Of a stretch of 23,285 nucleotides of DNA, positions 16,158 to 23,285 are shown one piece after another. Position 1 is the stretch's first letter. Every line of letters begins with the position of its first letter. A program made the position numbers and the translations under genes. Under the pieces are notes generated by a model. That model saw only the letters and a program-made list of their open reading frames with translations. It was not told the origin of the DNA and did not search any database. The stretch comes from Desulfurococcales archaeon ex4484_204 (GTDB taxonomy: Archaea > Thermoproteota > Thermoprotei_A > Sulfolobales > NBVN01), in the NCBI GenBank assembly GCA_002255065.1, contig NJEF01000001.1:1-23285 (forward strand). Direction: 5' to 3'.

Positions 16158-16240
16158 CTCACCGGTTTAGTGTATGTGAAGGTTTAAAATCATTACGCCG
16201 AAGTTTAATAGTTTAGTAAACCGTAATCAGTTGAGAGGCA
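16158..16240. promoter_or_regulatory. Divergent promoter region, eL33 / Mut7-C operon
   Basis: Two TATA elements are visible. ATTTTAAACC on the minus strand (16182-16191) is about 29 nt from the eL33 GTG. AGTTTAATAG on the plus strand (16202-16211) is about 34 nt before the ATG at 16241, which has GAGAGG as ribosome-binding site. Confidence 0.5.
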
Positions 16241-16720
16241 ATGAAGTTCGTGGTTGACGCTATGCTGGGAGATGTCGCTAGGTGGTTAAGGATTTTAGGA
16301 TACGACACCCTATACTCGAAGGACTTCAAGGACTGGGAGATAGAGAGGGTAGCGAGGAGCGAGGACAGGGTCATAATTACAAGGGATGTAGGGCTATATC
16401 GTAGAGCTAGGAGGAAGGGATTGAGGGCTGTACTCATAGAGCCTGGCAGTATAGAGGACGACCTCCTAACCATAGCGCTGAGAACCGGTATTGAGATACG
16501 CTTTAAGCCTAGTAGGACGAGGTGCCCGCACTGCAACACCGAGCTCGTCATAATACCTAAAGCTGAGGCGTTATCACTAGTTCCATCACACATAGGAACT
16601 AGGTACGACACCTTCTGGAAGTGCCCTAAGTGCGGGAGGGTTTATTGGCAGGGAAGTCACTGGAGAACTATAAACTCCATAATAGATAGCGTTAATAGGA
16701 GGCTTCCCTCGACATACTAG
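16241..16720 (+). CDS. Mut7-C family RNase-like protein (PIN-like with zinc ribbon)
   Basis: This is a 159-residue protein. The amino half is a PIN-like fold with Asp6 in FVVDAMLGDVARWLRILGYD, the Mut7-C hallmark, and the acidic TRD at 47-49. A zinc ribbon follows, with Cys95/Cys98 (CPHC) and Cys128/Cys131 (CPKC). The conserved ending GRVYWQGSHW is also typical. The family is predicted to be a nuclease acting on RNA by likeness to the carboxyl domain of animal Mut-7; its substrates in archaea are unknown. It heads a co-directional run with AMMECR1, ThyX and Dcd. Confidence 0.88.
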   Translation: MKFVVDAMLGDVARWLRILGYDTLYSKDFKDWEIERVARSEDRVIITRDVGLYRRARRKGLRAVLIEPGSIEDDLLTIALRTGIEIRFKPSRTRCPHCNTELVIIPKAEALSLVPSHIGTRYDTFWKCPKCGRVYWQGSHWRTINSIIDSVNRRLPSTY

Positions 16721-16727
16721 GGGTGAT

Positions 16728-17411
16728 TTGTTGAGCGAGACCTACATAGCCCCTGACGAGCTTTCATTAAGTGATGGCAGGTTGCTCGTTAGGCTAGCTA
16801 GGGAAGCAATTTCTTCATACCTTACTAGGGGGGAGGTGTTAAAGCCTAAAGCAGGTGTTCCGAGCAAGTTGTTTAGAAGAGGGATGACGTTCGTAACTAT
16901 CCTCAAGTTCCCTACCCTCGAATTAAGGGGCTGTATAGGCTATACCTCACCCATGGAGCCCCTAGCCGCTAATGTTGTGAACGCCGCGATCGCTGCCGCT
17001 ACTCAGGACCCTCGATTCCCCCCGCTAACTATTAATGAGCTGAGAGGGGTAGTCATTGAGGTTTCGGTGCTCTCTATTCCTAAGCCGACCAGCCCCAACC
17101 CCGAGGATAGGCTCAGCTCATTCACTATAGGTAGGCACGGACTAGTAGTGGAGCATGGGTTTAATAAAGGACTCCTGCTCCCCGAGGTTCCCGTTGAGCA
17201 CTGTTGGGATGGCGAGACCTTCCTATCGGAGACTTGCCTAAAGGCTGGTTTACCGCCTGACTGCTGGTTAAACGCTAAAGTAAGCCTGCTTACATTCTAT
17301 GCAAGAACTTTCCGTGAAGTAAAGCCAGGAGGCGATGTTATGGAGAGGGACCTAACTAAGGAGTACCGGGATAGGTGTAGGCACCTGTTCACTCTTAAGG
17401 AAACGCCCTAG
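16728..17411 (+). CDS. AMMECR1 family protein
   Basis: This 227-residue protein has the invariant LRGCIGY motif (about 66-72). Upstream is a helix AREAISSYL; downstream are DPRFPPLTINEL and VEVSVLSIPKP-like strands, then the HGLVVEHGFNKGLLLPEVP core. This is the full AMMECR1 domain. The biochemical role is unsettled; links to radical or redox chemistry and to nucleic acids have been proposed. Starts TTG 16728 and TTG 16731 are in tandem, 7 bp after the Mut7-C stop with GGGGTGAT ahead, so it is translated from the same mRNA. Confidence 0.9.
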   Translation: MLSETYIAPDELSLSDGRLLVRLAREAISSYLTRGEVLKPKAGVPSKLFRRGMTFVTILKFPTLELRGCIGYTSPMEPLAANVVNAAIAAATQDPRFPPLTINELRGVVIEVSVLSIPKPTSPNPEDRLSSFTIGRHGLVVEHGFNKGLLLPEVPVEHCWDGETFLSETCLKAGLPPDCWLNAKVSLLTFYARTFREVKPGGDVMERDLTKEYRDRCRHLFTLKETP

Positions 17412-17454
17412 ACCTTAAGAGAAACGCTTTAGCGAGATTCTTAAAGGGTGTGGA

Positions 17455-18090
17455 TTGGTTAGCGTTAGGCTACTAACCTGGAGCGGTATTAATCTCGGCG
17501 ATCCGCGGAGGGTCATAGTCATAGCTGTTAAGACCTCTGCTGGCGGCGTTAAGGATAAGGGCGTGGACTACTACATTAATAACTACCCGGAAGACCGTAT
17601 TAGTAGGTGGCTCATCGAAGCAGTTAAGTTCCCAAGCGTCTTAGAACACGTAGCATTCACATTCCTTATAGAGGGTATTAGTAGGGTGACGTCCCATCAG
17701 CTAGTTAGGCATAGGTTAGCCAGCTATACACAGGAGTCTCAGAGGTACTCAGCAGCTGAGAAGGGCTATGTTTTACCGGAAAGCGTTAGGAAGCTGGGTT
17801 TTGAAGAACGCTTTAAGGAGGTGGTCGACGCTGCTTACAGGGTGTACGACGAAATGATTAATGCGGGCATCCCGTACGAAGACGCTAGATACATACTACC
17901 TCAGGCCGTAGCGACTAGGGTCTTAATGACCGTAAATCTCAGGGAGCTAATACATATAGCGTGCCTTAGGCTATCACCGCTTGCTCAGTGGGAGATTAGG
18001 GAGGTCGTTAATGAAATGGTTAAGGAAACCTCCAGGGTTATACCTGAATTACCTAAGGTGATTGAGGAGGGATGTAAGAGGGGGATATAA
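17455..18090 (+). CDS. thyX: Flavin-dependent thymidylate synthase ThyX
   Basis: ThyX makes dTMP from dUMP using methylene-THF, FAD and NADPH; archaea with modified folates use related carbon donors. The 211-residue protein carries the ThyX motif RHR-x7-S as RHRLASYTQES (85-95), preceded by SVLEHVAFTF and followed by DARYILPQAVATRVLMTVNLREL. TTG 17455 is the likely start, since no ATG is in frame nearby. Its TAA is directly followed by the TTG of the dCTP deaminase gene with no spacer, so synthesis of dUMP precursor and its methylation are co-expressed. Confidence 0.95.
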   Translation: MVSVRLLTWSGINLGDPRRVIVIAVKTSAGGVKDKGVDYYINNYPEDRISRWLIEAVKFPSVLEHVAFTFLIEGISRVTSHQLVRHRLASYTQESQRYSAAEKGYVLPESVRKLGFEERFKEVVDAAYRVYDEMINAGIPYEDARYILPQAVATRVLMTVNLRELIHIACLRLSPLAQWEIREVVNEMVKETSRVIPELPKVIEEGCKRGI

Positions 18091-18639
18091 TTGATATTAT
18101 CCGACTTCGACTTAAAAGCATACCTAAACTCTGGAAGGCTTAGGATCGAGCCCTTCACTGAGGAGATCATTAGAGAGAACGGCTTAGACTTTAGGTTAGG
18201 GAGGGAGTTCTGCGAGCTATTGGCATCTAAGAGGACAGTCGACCTAACTAAGCGCCTAAGAGACGTTGACATAAGTGAGCTCTATAAATGCTACGAATCA
18301 GAAGTGATTTCTTTAAAGCCTAATACAAGGTACCTACTTCATACCGTTGAGAGGGTAACCTTACCGCCTGAACTCATGGCGTTCGTTGAGCTCAGGTCAA
18401 CGTTCGCTAGGCTGGGACTTATAATACCTCCAACGATAGTTGATGGAGGTTTCTCGGGGCAACTAACTATAGAGCTCCTAAACACGTCCTTCCCCATCAA
18501 GATACCCGCAGGTACTAGGTTCCTACACGTAGTCTTCGCTAAGCTCACAACCCCGGTAACTAAGCCGTACAGAGGGAGGTACCAAGGTCAAACAGGCGTT
18601 ACACTGCCTAGACTGGAAAGCTTAATTACTAACCGTTAA
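18091..18639 (+). CDS. dcd: dCTP deaminase (dUTPase-fold)
   Basis: This enzyme converts dCTP to dUTP, feeding dUMP to ThyX. The 182-residue protein has LRSTFARLGL (101-110) and IVDGGFSGQLTIELLN (116-131), where Glu128 is the expected catalytic base. The carboxyl end RGRYQGQTGVTLPR closes the active site. A bifunctional deaminase/dUTPase of the Methanocaldococcus type cannot be ruled out, and I see no separate dUTPase here. The TTG start abuts the ThyX stop. The 3' end converges with the next gene, leaving 8 bp. Confidence 0.9.
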   Translation: MILSDFDLKAYLNSGRLRIEPFTEEIIRENGLDFRLGREFCELLASKRTVDLTKRLRDVDISELYKCYESEVISLKPNTRYLLHTVERVTLPPELMAFVELRSTFARLGLIIPPTIVDGGFSGQLTIELLNTSFPIKIPAGTRFLHVVFAKLTTPVTKPYRGRYQGQTGVTLPRLESLITNR

Positions 18640-18647
18640 CTAAGCGG

Positions 18648-18989
18648 TTAGGTGTGGAAGAACTTCTCAATATCCTTACCCTTCTGCTTAACCATGGGCA
18701 TAGCGATCTCCCCAAACTTACTTTCGAACTCCTTAACCCTATTCATCATGTAGTAAGCCAGGGCTTTAAACTGGAGGGGGGACATCTTAATCTCTATGAG
18801 CAGCTCCCTCTCTATGGAGTCTATGGTCATGCTACCGTCAGGATTAGTCCTGGGAATTATCTTGTCAATGAAGAAGATTAGGGAGCCCTCATTAGGGTTT
18901 AAAACCCCTAGAGCCCCTGTTGAATGTATTACCCTGTAATTATCCGCCTTCTTAGTCTCTATTCTAGGTATGGGCAAGCTTACCACCAC
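18648..18989 (-). CDS. DUF3467-like conserved protein
   Basis: This is a 113-residue protein. A beta-rich first half (YRVIHSTGALGVLNPNEGSLIFFID) is followed by IDSIERELLIEIKMSPLQFKALAYYMMNRVKEFESKFGEI (positions 57-96). That half ends in a helical segment where DUF3467 proteins have a Pro-x-x-x-K-x-L motif. The assignment is tentative and the function is unknown. The start is GTG 18989 (or GTG 18986), which lies about 24 nt from a TATA box at 19007-19019 and is probably leaderless. A putative C/D sRNA gene lies just upstream on the same strand. Confidence 0.6.
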   Translation of the reverse strand: MVVSLPIPRIETKKADNYRVIHSTGALGVLNPNEGSLIFFIDKIIPRTNPDGSMTIDSIERELLIEIKMSPLQFKALAYYMMNRVKEFESKFGEIAMPMVKQKGKDIEKFFHT

Positions 18990-19006
18990 GTAACAGTGGT
19001 TTAAGG

Positions 19007-19019
19007 GGTATTTATATGG
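19007..19019 (-). promoter_or_regulatory. TATA box for the DUF3467-like gene
   Basis: CCATATAAATACC on the minus strand is about 24 nt from GTG 18989. It begins directly after the D-box side of the candidate sRNA, so the sRNA must end at this promoter or overlap it. Confidence 0.5.
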
Positions 19020-19076
19020 GAGGTCAGGGGGCTCCTAAGTCTTCATTAATCCGTGACCGCCACATTCATCATCCAC
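19018..19076 (-). ncRNA. Candidate C/D-box guide sRNA (2'-O-methylation guide)
   Basis: Reading the minus strand: box C AUGAUGA (19072-19066), a 12-nt guide AUGUGGCGGUCA (19065-19054), D' CGGA (19053-19050), spacer UUA, C' AUGAAGA (19046-19040), a second 12-nt guide CUUAGGAGCCCC (19039-19028), and box D CUGA (19027-19024). GG before box C can pair with CC after box D. The 12-nt guides and short D'-C' spacer are the standard archaeal double-guide layout, and the inner boxes are degenerate as is usual. A TATA box (19093-19105) lies about 26 nt before the expected 5' end. In archaea L7Ae, Nop5 and fibrillarin would assemble on it. Targets are not established. Confidence 0.7.
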
Positions 19077-19092
19077 AGAGTGAAACGTTAAG

Positions 19093-19105
19093 AGCTATAT
19101 AAAAT
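19093..19105 (-). promoter_or_regulatory. TATA box of the C/D sRNA gene
   Basis: ATTTTATATAGCT on the minus strand is centred near 19099, which predicts a transcription start at about 19073-19075, right at box C. It lies about 50 bp downstream of the zinc-finger gene stop, so it is not needed by any protein gene. Confidence 0.55.
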
Positions 19106-19149
19106 CTTGACTTCTAACCCTACTTCATAACCTACCCCTTCAAAGCTAC

Positions 19150-19392
19150 CTAGATCTTCTTCTTCCTCATGAGCTCAGCTCTCTTTAACTCCTCGCTGAA
19201 TTTCTTAAGGGTCTTCTCAAAAGCGCTGTAGAGGAGCTCCTCATCTATCTCCTCAAAAACTCTTCTAAGGAACTTTAAAGCACATGCCTTGCTATGGAAT
19301 AGATATTCCTTACCCTTTACAACAAGGACTACGCCCTGGCCTCTAGGAAATCTCCTGCCACACACTATGCATGTAAGCTTATTACTAGCCAA
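19150..19392 (-). CDS. L24e/TRASH-type zinc-finger protein
   Basis: This is an 80-residue protein. CIVCGRRFPRGQGVVLVVKG (8-27) and FHSKAC (32-37) form a treble-clef finger with Cys8, Cys11, His33 and Cys37, as in ribosomal protein eL24 and TRASH domains. A charged helix (40-80) ends in RKKKI. True eL24 is shorter and has two Cys in the second pair, so this is more likely a relative with a metal-sensing or RNA-binding role. The start is TTG 19392. It is divergent from the Lhr-type helicase. Confidence 0.6.
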   Translation of the reverse strand: MASNKLTCIVCGRRFPRGQGVVLVVKGKEYLFHSKACALKFLRRVFEEIDEELLYSAFEKTLKKFSEELKRAELMRKKKI

Positions 19393-19423
19393 GCACTTAC
19401 ACCTATACTCTTATTTTCCCCTA

Positions 19424-19436
19424 AGCAATTTAATCC
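19424..19436 (+). promoter_or_regulatory. TATA box for the Lhr-type helicase operon
   Basis: GCAATTTAATCC is centred about 22 nt before ATG 19453, with no ribosome-binding site between. The operon probably begins with a leaderless or nearly leaderless mRNA. Confidence 0.45.
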
Positions 19437-19452
19437 TTCAGAGTGGTTATAG

Positions 19453-22188
19453 ATGTATACTTCCAGTAGTACTGACGTAGGTAGGGTGCTAGACGAGGTA
19501 GTAAGAGAGGCTGGAATAAAGCCAGTACTCTACCAGAGAGAGGCATTCAGCGCTATACTGGATGGCTACAACGTCTTAATTACAGCGCCAACAGGGTATG
19601 GGAAGACAGAGGCAGCGGTACTTCCCATCCTAACCTTGATGAAGATTAGAGCACACGAACCAATAGCCCTCCTCTACGTAACCCCTCTTAAATCTCTAAT
19701 AAACGACCTCCTCCATAGGCTAAGGAGTTTATTCCAGAGGTACGGGTTTAGAGTTATGAGGAAGCATGGCGATGTACCAGCTAATGAGCGTAAGGCACGG
19801 TTAAGGAGGGTACCGCACGTCCTCATAACGACCCCTGAAAGCCTTGAAATAGATCTGGATATGTCAAAGAATATTAGGAGGTATCTAAGGAATGTAAAAT
19901 GGGTTATAATTGACGAGCTCCACGAGGTAGCTGCAAGTAAGAGAGGTCTCCAACTAGCTTTCCTACTTGAGAGGCTTAGAAGGGCCTCCGGGGACTTCCA
20001 GGTTATAGCTTTATCAGCAACCATCTCAGACCCTCTTAACGTGTTTCAGCCGTTCGTAGGGTCCTCGAATAGGAGGTTAAGGATTGTTAATGGAGGGTTC
20101 AAGAAGCCCCTAATTAAGGTTATTTATACCGAGGATGTTGAGGAAGCCCTCTTTAAGGAGATGCCTAAAGGCAGGAAGAAGTGCATTGTGTTTGTTAACT
20201 CAAGGCGCTTAGCTGAGAGAGTACATGGGATACTCGCTAAGATACCCGGGCTTAATGATGTAGTAGGTGTTCATCACTCATCAGTTGCTAAGCTAAGCAG
20301 GGAGGATCTAGAGCTGAGGTTTAAAAGTGGTGACGTTAAGTGCGTTGTAGCAACTAAGACCCTTGAACTGGGGATCGATATTGGTGACGTTGACGTTGTC
20401 ATCCATATAGGGGCGCCACCCTCTGTAACATCACTGGTTCAGAGGGCGGGTAGGTCGGGTCACTCTATGGAGGCCGTAAGCAAGGCCATTATAATAACTG
20501 ATGCCTTAGATGAGTACCTACTCTCCTTAGCGGCAGCGGAGCTAGCGACTAAAGGAGTGCTAGAGGAGGGTAGAATGTTCTGCTACCTAGATGTAGTAGC
20601 TAGGGAGATAGTAGGTGAGGTTTTAGGAAGTAATGGAGTCACCATCGAGGGTATTGAGAAGCTGGTAAACTCAATTAAGCCATGCCGCGATAGATCCGGG
20701 GAGTTAAGAAGCATAATTAACGTACTTATTCAATCAAGGATTCTAAGAAGAGAAGGCGATCTACTAAGAATCGGTAGGTTCTTCTATAAGATCTGGAGCC
20801 CTGATGGTTTTGGTGGAAGCATTAGGAGGTTCTTCTCCTTTATTCAGAGCAACGACGATAAGTTTACCGTTAAATACCTTGATAAGGATGTAGGTTACCT
20901 GGATTCTTCATACGTAATGAAGTATCTAAGGCCATGGGACAGGGTTAAAATAGGAGGGAATACTTGGGATGTCTTAAGTATTAACGTCGTAAAGAAGACT
21001 ATTTCCGTTAAACCCTCTAACAGTAAGGGCGATATCCCCTATTGGAGTGGCTCTCTAATAATGTTCAGTAAGTTGCTAACCAAGCATGTATTTAACATGG
21101 TGCACAGGTATTGTAGGGAGGGTTCTAAAGAAGACCGCGTTCTCAGCGATCTATGTTTAAATTTAAGTGAGGAGGTCGTTAAGCAACTACGTAACGGCGG
21201 CACCGTAGTGGAGCACGTAGGTGATCAGTTCGTAGTATATGGTGGTTTAAGCCATAAGCATTTCGAGCTCCTAGGCTACGTCCTCGCCTACATAGCCCTT
21301 CTAAGCGGTAAGAGCTCCTCTATTACTGTTAAGGCCTCACCCCTAGGGCTTGCTGTAAACAACTTGCCCGAGATCCTTGGAGCAACTAAGAGTATTAATT
21401 ATGGAATCGATGAACTCATCCATGAGGCAGTGAGAATAAGTCCTTACTTCCATATAAAGCTTAGAGAACTCCTACCTAGTTTTGGCATGGTCCATAATGT
21501 TGTGGTAACTAATGAGGCCTTAGAGCAGAGTCTTCACGAACTCGAGGTCGATGAGGCTTTGAAGCAAAGTGTAAAGAGCTTCATTAACTTAGACATCGAA
21601 GCTGTTGCTTTAAGTGCTAAGGAATTCTCACCAATAGCTAAGCTAATTATTAACACCCCACCTTTAAGGCCGTGGTATAGCGGGTCATATCACATCATAG
21701 CAGAGGCCTTAAAGGGTATGGCTTTAACTGTGGAGGAGATAGCTGAGGTAACGGGCCTGCCTACAGACTACGTCGAGAGAAAGGTTAAGGCAATGAGAAA
21801 GATAAAAGGTCCTTTAAGGACCATAGCCTTCTACGACACATATGATGGTCGGTTAAGATGGGCTCTGTATAGGGAGCTCCATAAGCTAGCTAAGGGTATG
21901 TATAGGGACAGCTTCTCACCGTTTAATAGCCCGGAGAACTACGTCGTAATCCTTTACCTAGATAGGTATAATGATGACACCAGATCGTTGATAGTTTCGC
22001 CGAGTAAGGAGGTGCTAGGTAGCGTGCTACCTAGCGACATAGGCGCTGATGAGGTCTTTAAGGTTAAGGTAGGCCACCTAACGTTTTCTAATAGGTACTT
22101 AACATACTATCACGTACCGGTGAATGCCCTTAACCTAGTAGTGAGGAATGCCATTACGTTCTTACAGAGGCTGTATGAATGTCAGTAA
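19453..22188 (+). CDS. lhr: Lhr-type superfamily 2 ATP-dependent helicase
   Basis: This is a 911-residue protein. The first RecA domain has the Q-motif Gln28, motif I APTGYGKT (45-52), Ib TPES (127-130), II DELH (154-157) and III SAT (188-190). The second has TKTLELGIDIG (301-311) and VI QRAGRSGH (330-337). The segment DELHEVAASKRGLQLAFLLERL (positions 154-175) is typical of Lhr rather than Ski2 or Hel308 helicases. After about 370 come a winged-helix region and a beta/helical carboxyl domain as in the Lhr core. Archaeal Lhr proteins unwind RNA-DNA hybrids and act in repair or RNA processing. The carboxyl end overlaps the next gene by 10 bases. Confidence 0.88.
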   Translation: MYTSSSTDVGRVLDEVVREAGIKPVLYQREAFSAILDGYNVLITAPTGYGKTEAAVLPILTLMKIRAHEPIALLYVTPLKSLINDLLHRLRSLFQRYGFRVMRKHGDVPANERKARLRRVPHVLITTPESLEIDLDMSKNIRRYLRNVKWVIIDELHEVAASKRGLQLAFLLERLRRASGDFQVIALSATISDPLNVFQPFVGSSNRRLRIVNGGFKKPLIKVIYTEDVEEALFKEMPKGRKKCIVFVNSRRLAERVHGILAKIPGLNDVVGVHHSSVAKLSREDLELRFKSGDVKCVVATKTLELGIDIGDVDVVIHIGAPPSVTSLVQRAGRSGHSMEAVSKAIIITDALDEYLLSLAAAELATKGVLEEGRMFCYLDVVAREIVGEVLGSNGVTIEGIEKLVNSIKPCRDRSGELRSIINVLIQSRILRREGDLLRIGRFFYKIWSPDGFGGSIRRFFSFIQSNDDKFTVKYLDKDVGYLDSSYVMKYLRPWDRVKIGGNTWDVLSINVVKKTISVKPSNSKGDIPYWSGSLIMFSKLLTKHVFNMVHRYCREGSKEDRVLSDLCLNLSEEVVKQLRNGGTVVEHVGDQFVVYGGLSHKHFELLGYVLAYIALLSGKSSSITVKASPLGLAVNNLPEILGATKSINYGIDELIHEAVRISPYFHIKLRELLPSFGMVHNVVVTNEALEQSLHELEVDEALKQSVKSFINLDIEAVALSAKEFSPIAKLIINTPPLRPWYSGSYHIIAEALKGMALTVEEIAEVTGLPTDYVERKVKAMRKIKGPLRTIAFYDTYDGRLRWALYRELHKLAKGMYRDSFSPFNSPENYVVILYLDRYNDDTRSLIVSPSKEVLGSVLPSDIGADEVFKVKVGHLTFSNRYLTYYHVPVNALNLVVRNAITFLQRLYECQ

Positions 22189-22799
22189 GAATTAGTATTG
22201 AGATAAGGGGTGTTTTAAGCGGGCCCAGTTTTACGTCACTTACCAAGATTGTTAGGAGCAGTAACGGTAACATAAAATACTTGGACATAGCTAAGAAGGA
22301 CTTCGTTATTGAGTACCGCGTTTTAGAGCCCCTTAGCAAGGGCTTGGAACTCCTTAAATGTATCAACGATATACGTAAAATGACGAGCCACTGCGAATTA
22401 AGTGTTAGGGGGGTCATTGTCTTAGCTAGATGGGAGGGGCGTTACACACCTGCAGAGGTAACGAAGTCTCTTAGGATGGCTTTCAACAAGTGTGTGAAGC
22501 TAGGGAGGTTCTTTAGATGTGTGGGTTTTATTAATAATCATATAGTCCTGTCTGAGTACGTTACAGGCGGGAATGCCCGGTTCTTAATAACAGGTAAGAT
22601 GTGTGGGGGTTTGGATTCGTGGAAGTCCGTAGTTCCCGGCCCTATAGAGCTTCTACCTTTCCTTAAAGTAGAGTGTAGTTACGACGCTGTACTAGGCACG
22701 GTTAACGCGCTGTATAGGGTTGTTCAGGAGGTAGCTGAGAATATAAAGCGCTGTAAAATTGATTCTATGGTAGAGTGCAATGAGGTTAGAGCTAAGTGA
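22179..22799 (+). CDS. Unknown 206-residue protein co-translated with the Lhr-type helicase
   Basis: ATG 22179 lies inside the end of the helicase gene and the stop lies inside the next gene, so all three are translationally coupled. The sequence is soluble and alpha/beta: a strand-rich start (VRISIEIRGVLSGPSFTSLTKIV), helices at about 50-68 and 92-110, and six to seven scattered Cys (for example C61, C73, C105, C114). It could belong to one of the archaeal-only families such as DUF2067, but I cannot confirm this. The coupling suggests an RNA- or helicase-related task. Confidence 0.7.
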   Translation: MSVRISIEIRGVLSGPSFTSLTKIVRSSNGNIKYLDIAKKDFVIEYRVLEPLSKGLELLKCINDIRKMTSHCELSVRGVIVLARWEGRYTPAEVTKSLRMAFNKCVKLGRFFRCVGFINNHIVLSEYVTGGNARFLITGKMCGGLDSWKSVVPGPIELLPFLKVECSYDAVLGTVNALYRVVQEVAENIKRCKIDSMVECNEVRAK

Positions 22800-23064
22800 A
22801 AACGCTGTTTTAACCTTAGCCGCTATCATCTTAGGCGGCTTCCTCGCCTTGCTATCCATGCTACTCTATAACTCTAGCTCGCTTAACAGAAACGTAGTTC
22901 TACTACCTCTATTTCTAGCTAACTTCCCAGTAGCTAAGTTCGTAGTTAGGCACCTGGGTTATTACAGCAAGTTCTACCGAGGTATTTCACTCTTCTACTC
23001 AGCTCAGTTTATTTCTTGGGTAGCGATCTATGAGGGCCTAGTAATGATCGTGGGGCTCAGTTAG
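22780..23064 (+). CDS. Small membrane protein with three predicted helices
   Basis: This is a 94-residue protein. Hydrophobic segments fall at about 10-30 (VLTLAAIILGGFLALLSMLLY), 40-57 and 72-92. A Tyr/Arg-rich loop (RHLGYYSKFYRG) lies between the last two. Size and topology recall small archaeal EMC6-like or DUF5379-type proteins, but this is not established. ATG 22780 overlaps the upstream gene by 20 bases, and the next gene starts 11 bases after its stop. Confidence 0.7.
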   Translation: MRLELSENAVLTLAAIILGGFLALLSMLLYNSSSLNRNVVLLPLFLANFPVAKFVVRHLGYYSKFYRGISLFYSAQFISWVAIYEGLVMIVGLS

Positions 23065-23075
23065 GGTGGGTATTC

Positions 23076-23285
23076 ATGGATGGCGACGCGCTAGCTAGCT
23101 CCATTGATATTAGGGAGTCTCTTAGAGTAATGGAGTGGTATAACTCCGTTGCAGGCTCCTACAATGAGCTTTACGCTAAAGAGCAGAGGAGGAAGTATGC
23201 AAAGTTGTTAAGCTGTATCAATATGGAACACCTAGGGGCTGTTCTGGATGTCGGCTGCGGAACCTTAGAGCTCCTTAAATACCTA
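23076..23285 (+). CDS. SAM-dependent methyltransferase (partial, cut by window end)
   Basis: From ATG 23076, with GGGTGGG five bases ahead, 70 codons are visible. The helix MEWYNSVAGSYNELYAKEQ is the cap usual before class I methyltransferase domains of the UbiE/type 11 kind. Motif I VLDVGCGT (about 58-65) is then present. The substrate cannot be told because the rest is outside the window. It belongs to the Lhr-type helicase operon by strand and spacing. Confidence 0.75.
   Translation, partial: MDGDALASSIDIRESLRVMEWYNSVAGSYNELYAKEQRRKYAKLLSCINMEHLGAVLDVGCGTLELLKYL

Noticed and set aside
1..23285. CRISPR array, tRNA, rRNA or insertion sequence
   Set aside because: I saw no regularly spaced repeats, no tRNA-like cloverleaf or T-loop consensus, no rRNA stretches and no intact transposase or flanking terminal repeats.

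Overview
The window looks like a chromosomal segment of a thermophilic archaeon, most likely Thermoproteota or a nearby TACK lineage such as Korarchaeia. The evidence is ribosomal proteins eS25 and eL33 (L35Ae), a type-4 uracil-DNA glycosylase, an ATP-dependent DNA ligase of the crenarchaeal type, an Lhr-type helicase, ThyX, many GTG/TTG starts, arginine written mostly as AGG/AGA, and several TATA boxes about 22-29 nt before start codons (leaderless transcripts). There are no rRNA or tRNA genes, no CRISPR array and no recognisable insertion sequence.

Region 1 (1-5364) is accessory and partly decayed. A large surface or secreted protein related to C39-like/papain-like peptidases (3-2066) stays in one reading frame for about 2 kb but carries three in-frame stops. 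A further remnant lies at 2173-2355. An intact pair follows: a secreted small protein (2545-3000) and a membrane-anchored winged-helix regulator (3123-3686). Then come a small broken gene (3699-3968) and the carboxyl part of a membrane-anchored surface protein that has lost its amino end (4083-4934).

Region 2 (5365-10489) holds a two-gene ABC-2 exporter, an HPr-kinase-like P-loop protein, a DUF2797-like protein on the minus strand, and threonine dehydratase with an ACT domain, transcribed divergently from the DUF2797 gene.

Region 3 (10490-16157) is housekeeping. It contains tRNA m1A methyltransferase TrmI (with no normal start codon), a ribbon-helix-helix regulator, eS25, a small basic conserved protein, a repair cluster (Udg4 with a PCNA-box-like tail, a coiled-coil protein, DNA ligase), and eL33.

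Region 4 (16241-19392) is a co-directional run of Mut7-C nuclease, AMMECR1, ThyX and dCTP deaminase. The last two join in dTMP supply. Two minus-strand genes follow, one DUF3467-like and one an L24e/TRASH zinc-finger protein. Between these two lies what I believe is an unlisted C/D-box guide sRNA with its own TATA box.

Region 5 (19453-23285) is a tightly overlapping operon: Lhr-type helicase, an unknown 206-residue protein, a three-helix membrane protein and a SAM methyltransferase cut by the window end.

The strongest observations are the C/D sRNA gene, the frame-preserving but stop-riddled peptidase gene beside an intact secreted-protein/membrane-regulator pair, and the start-codon anomaly of TrmI.
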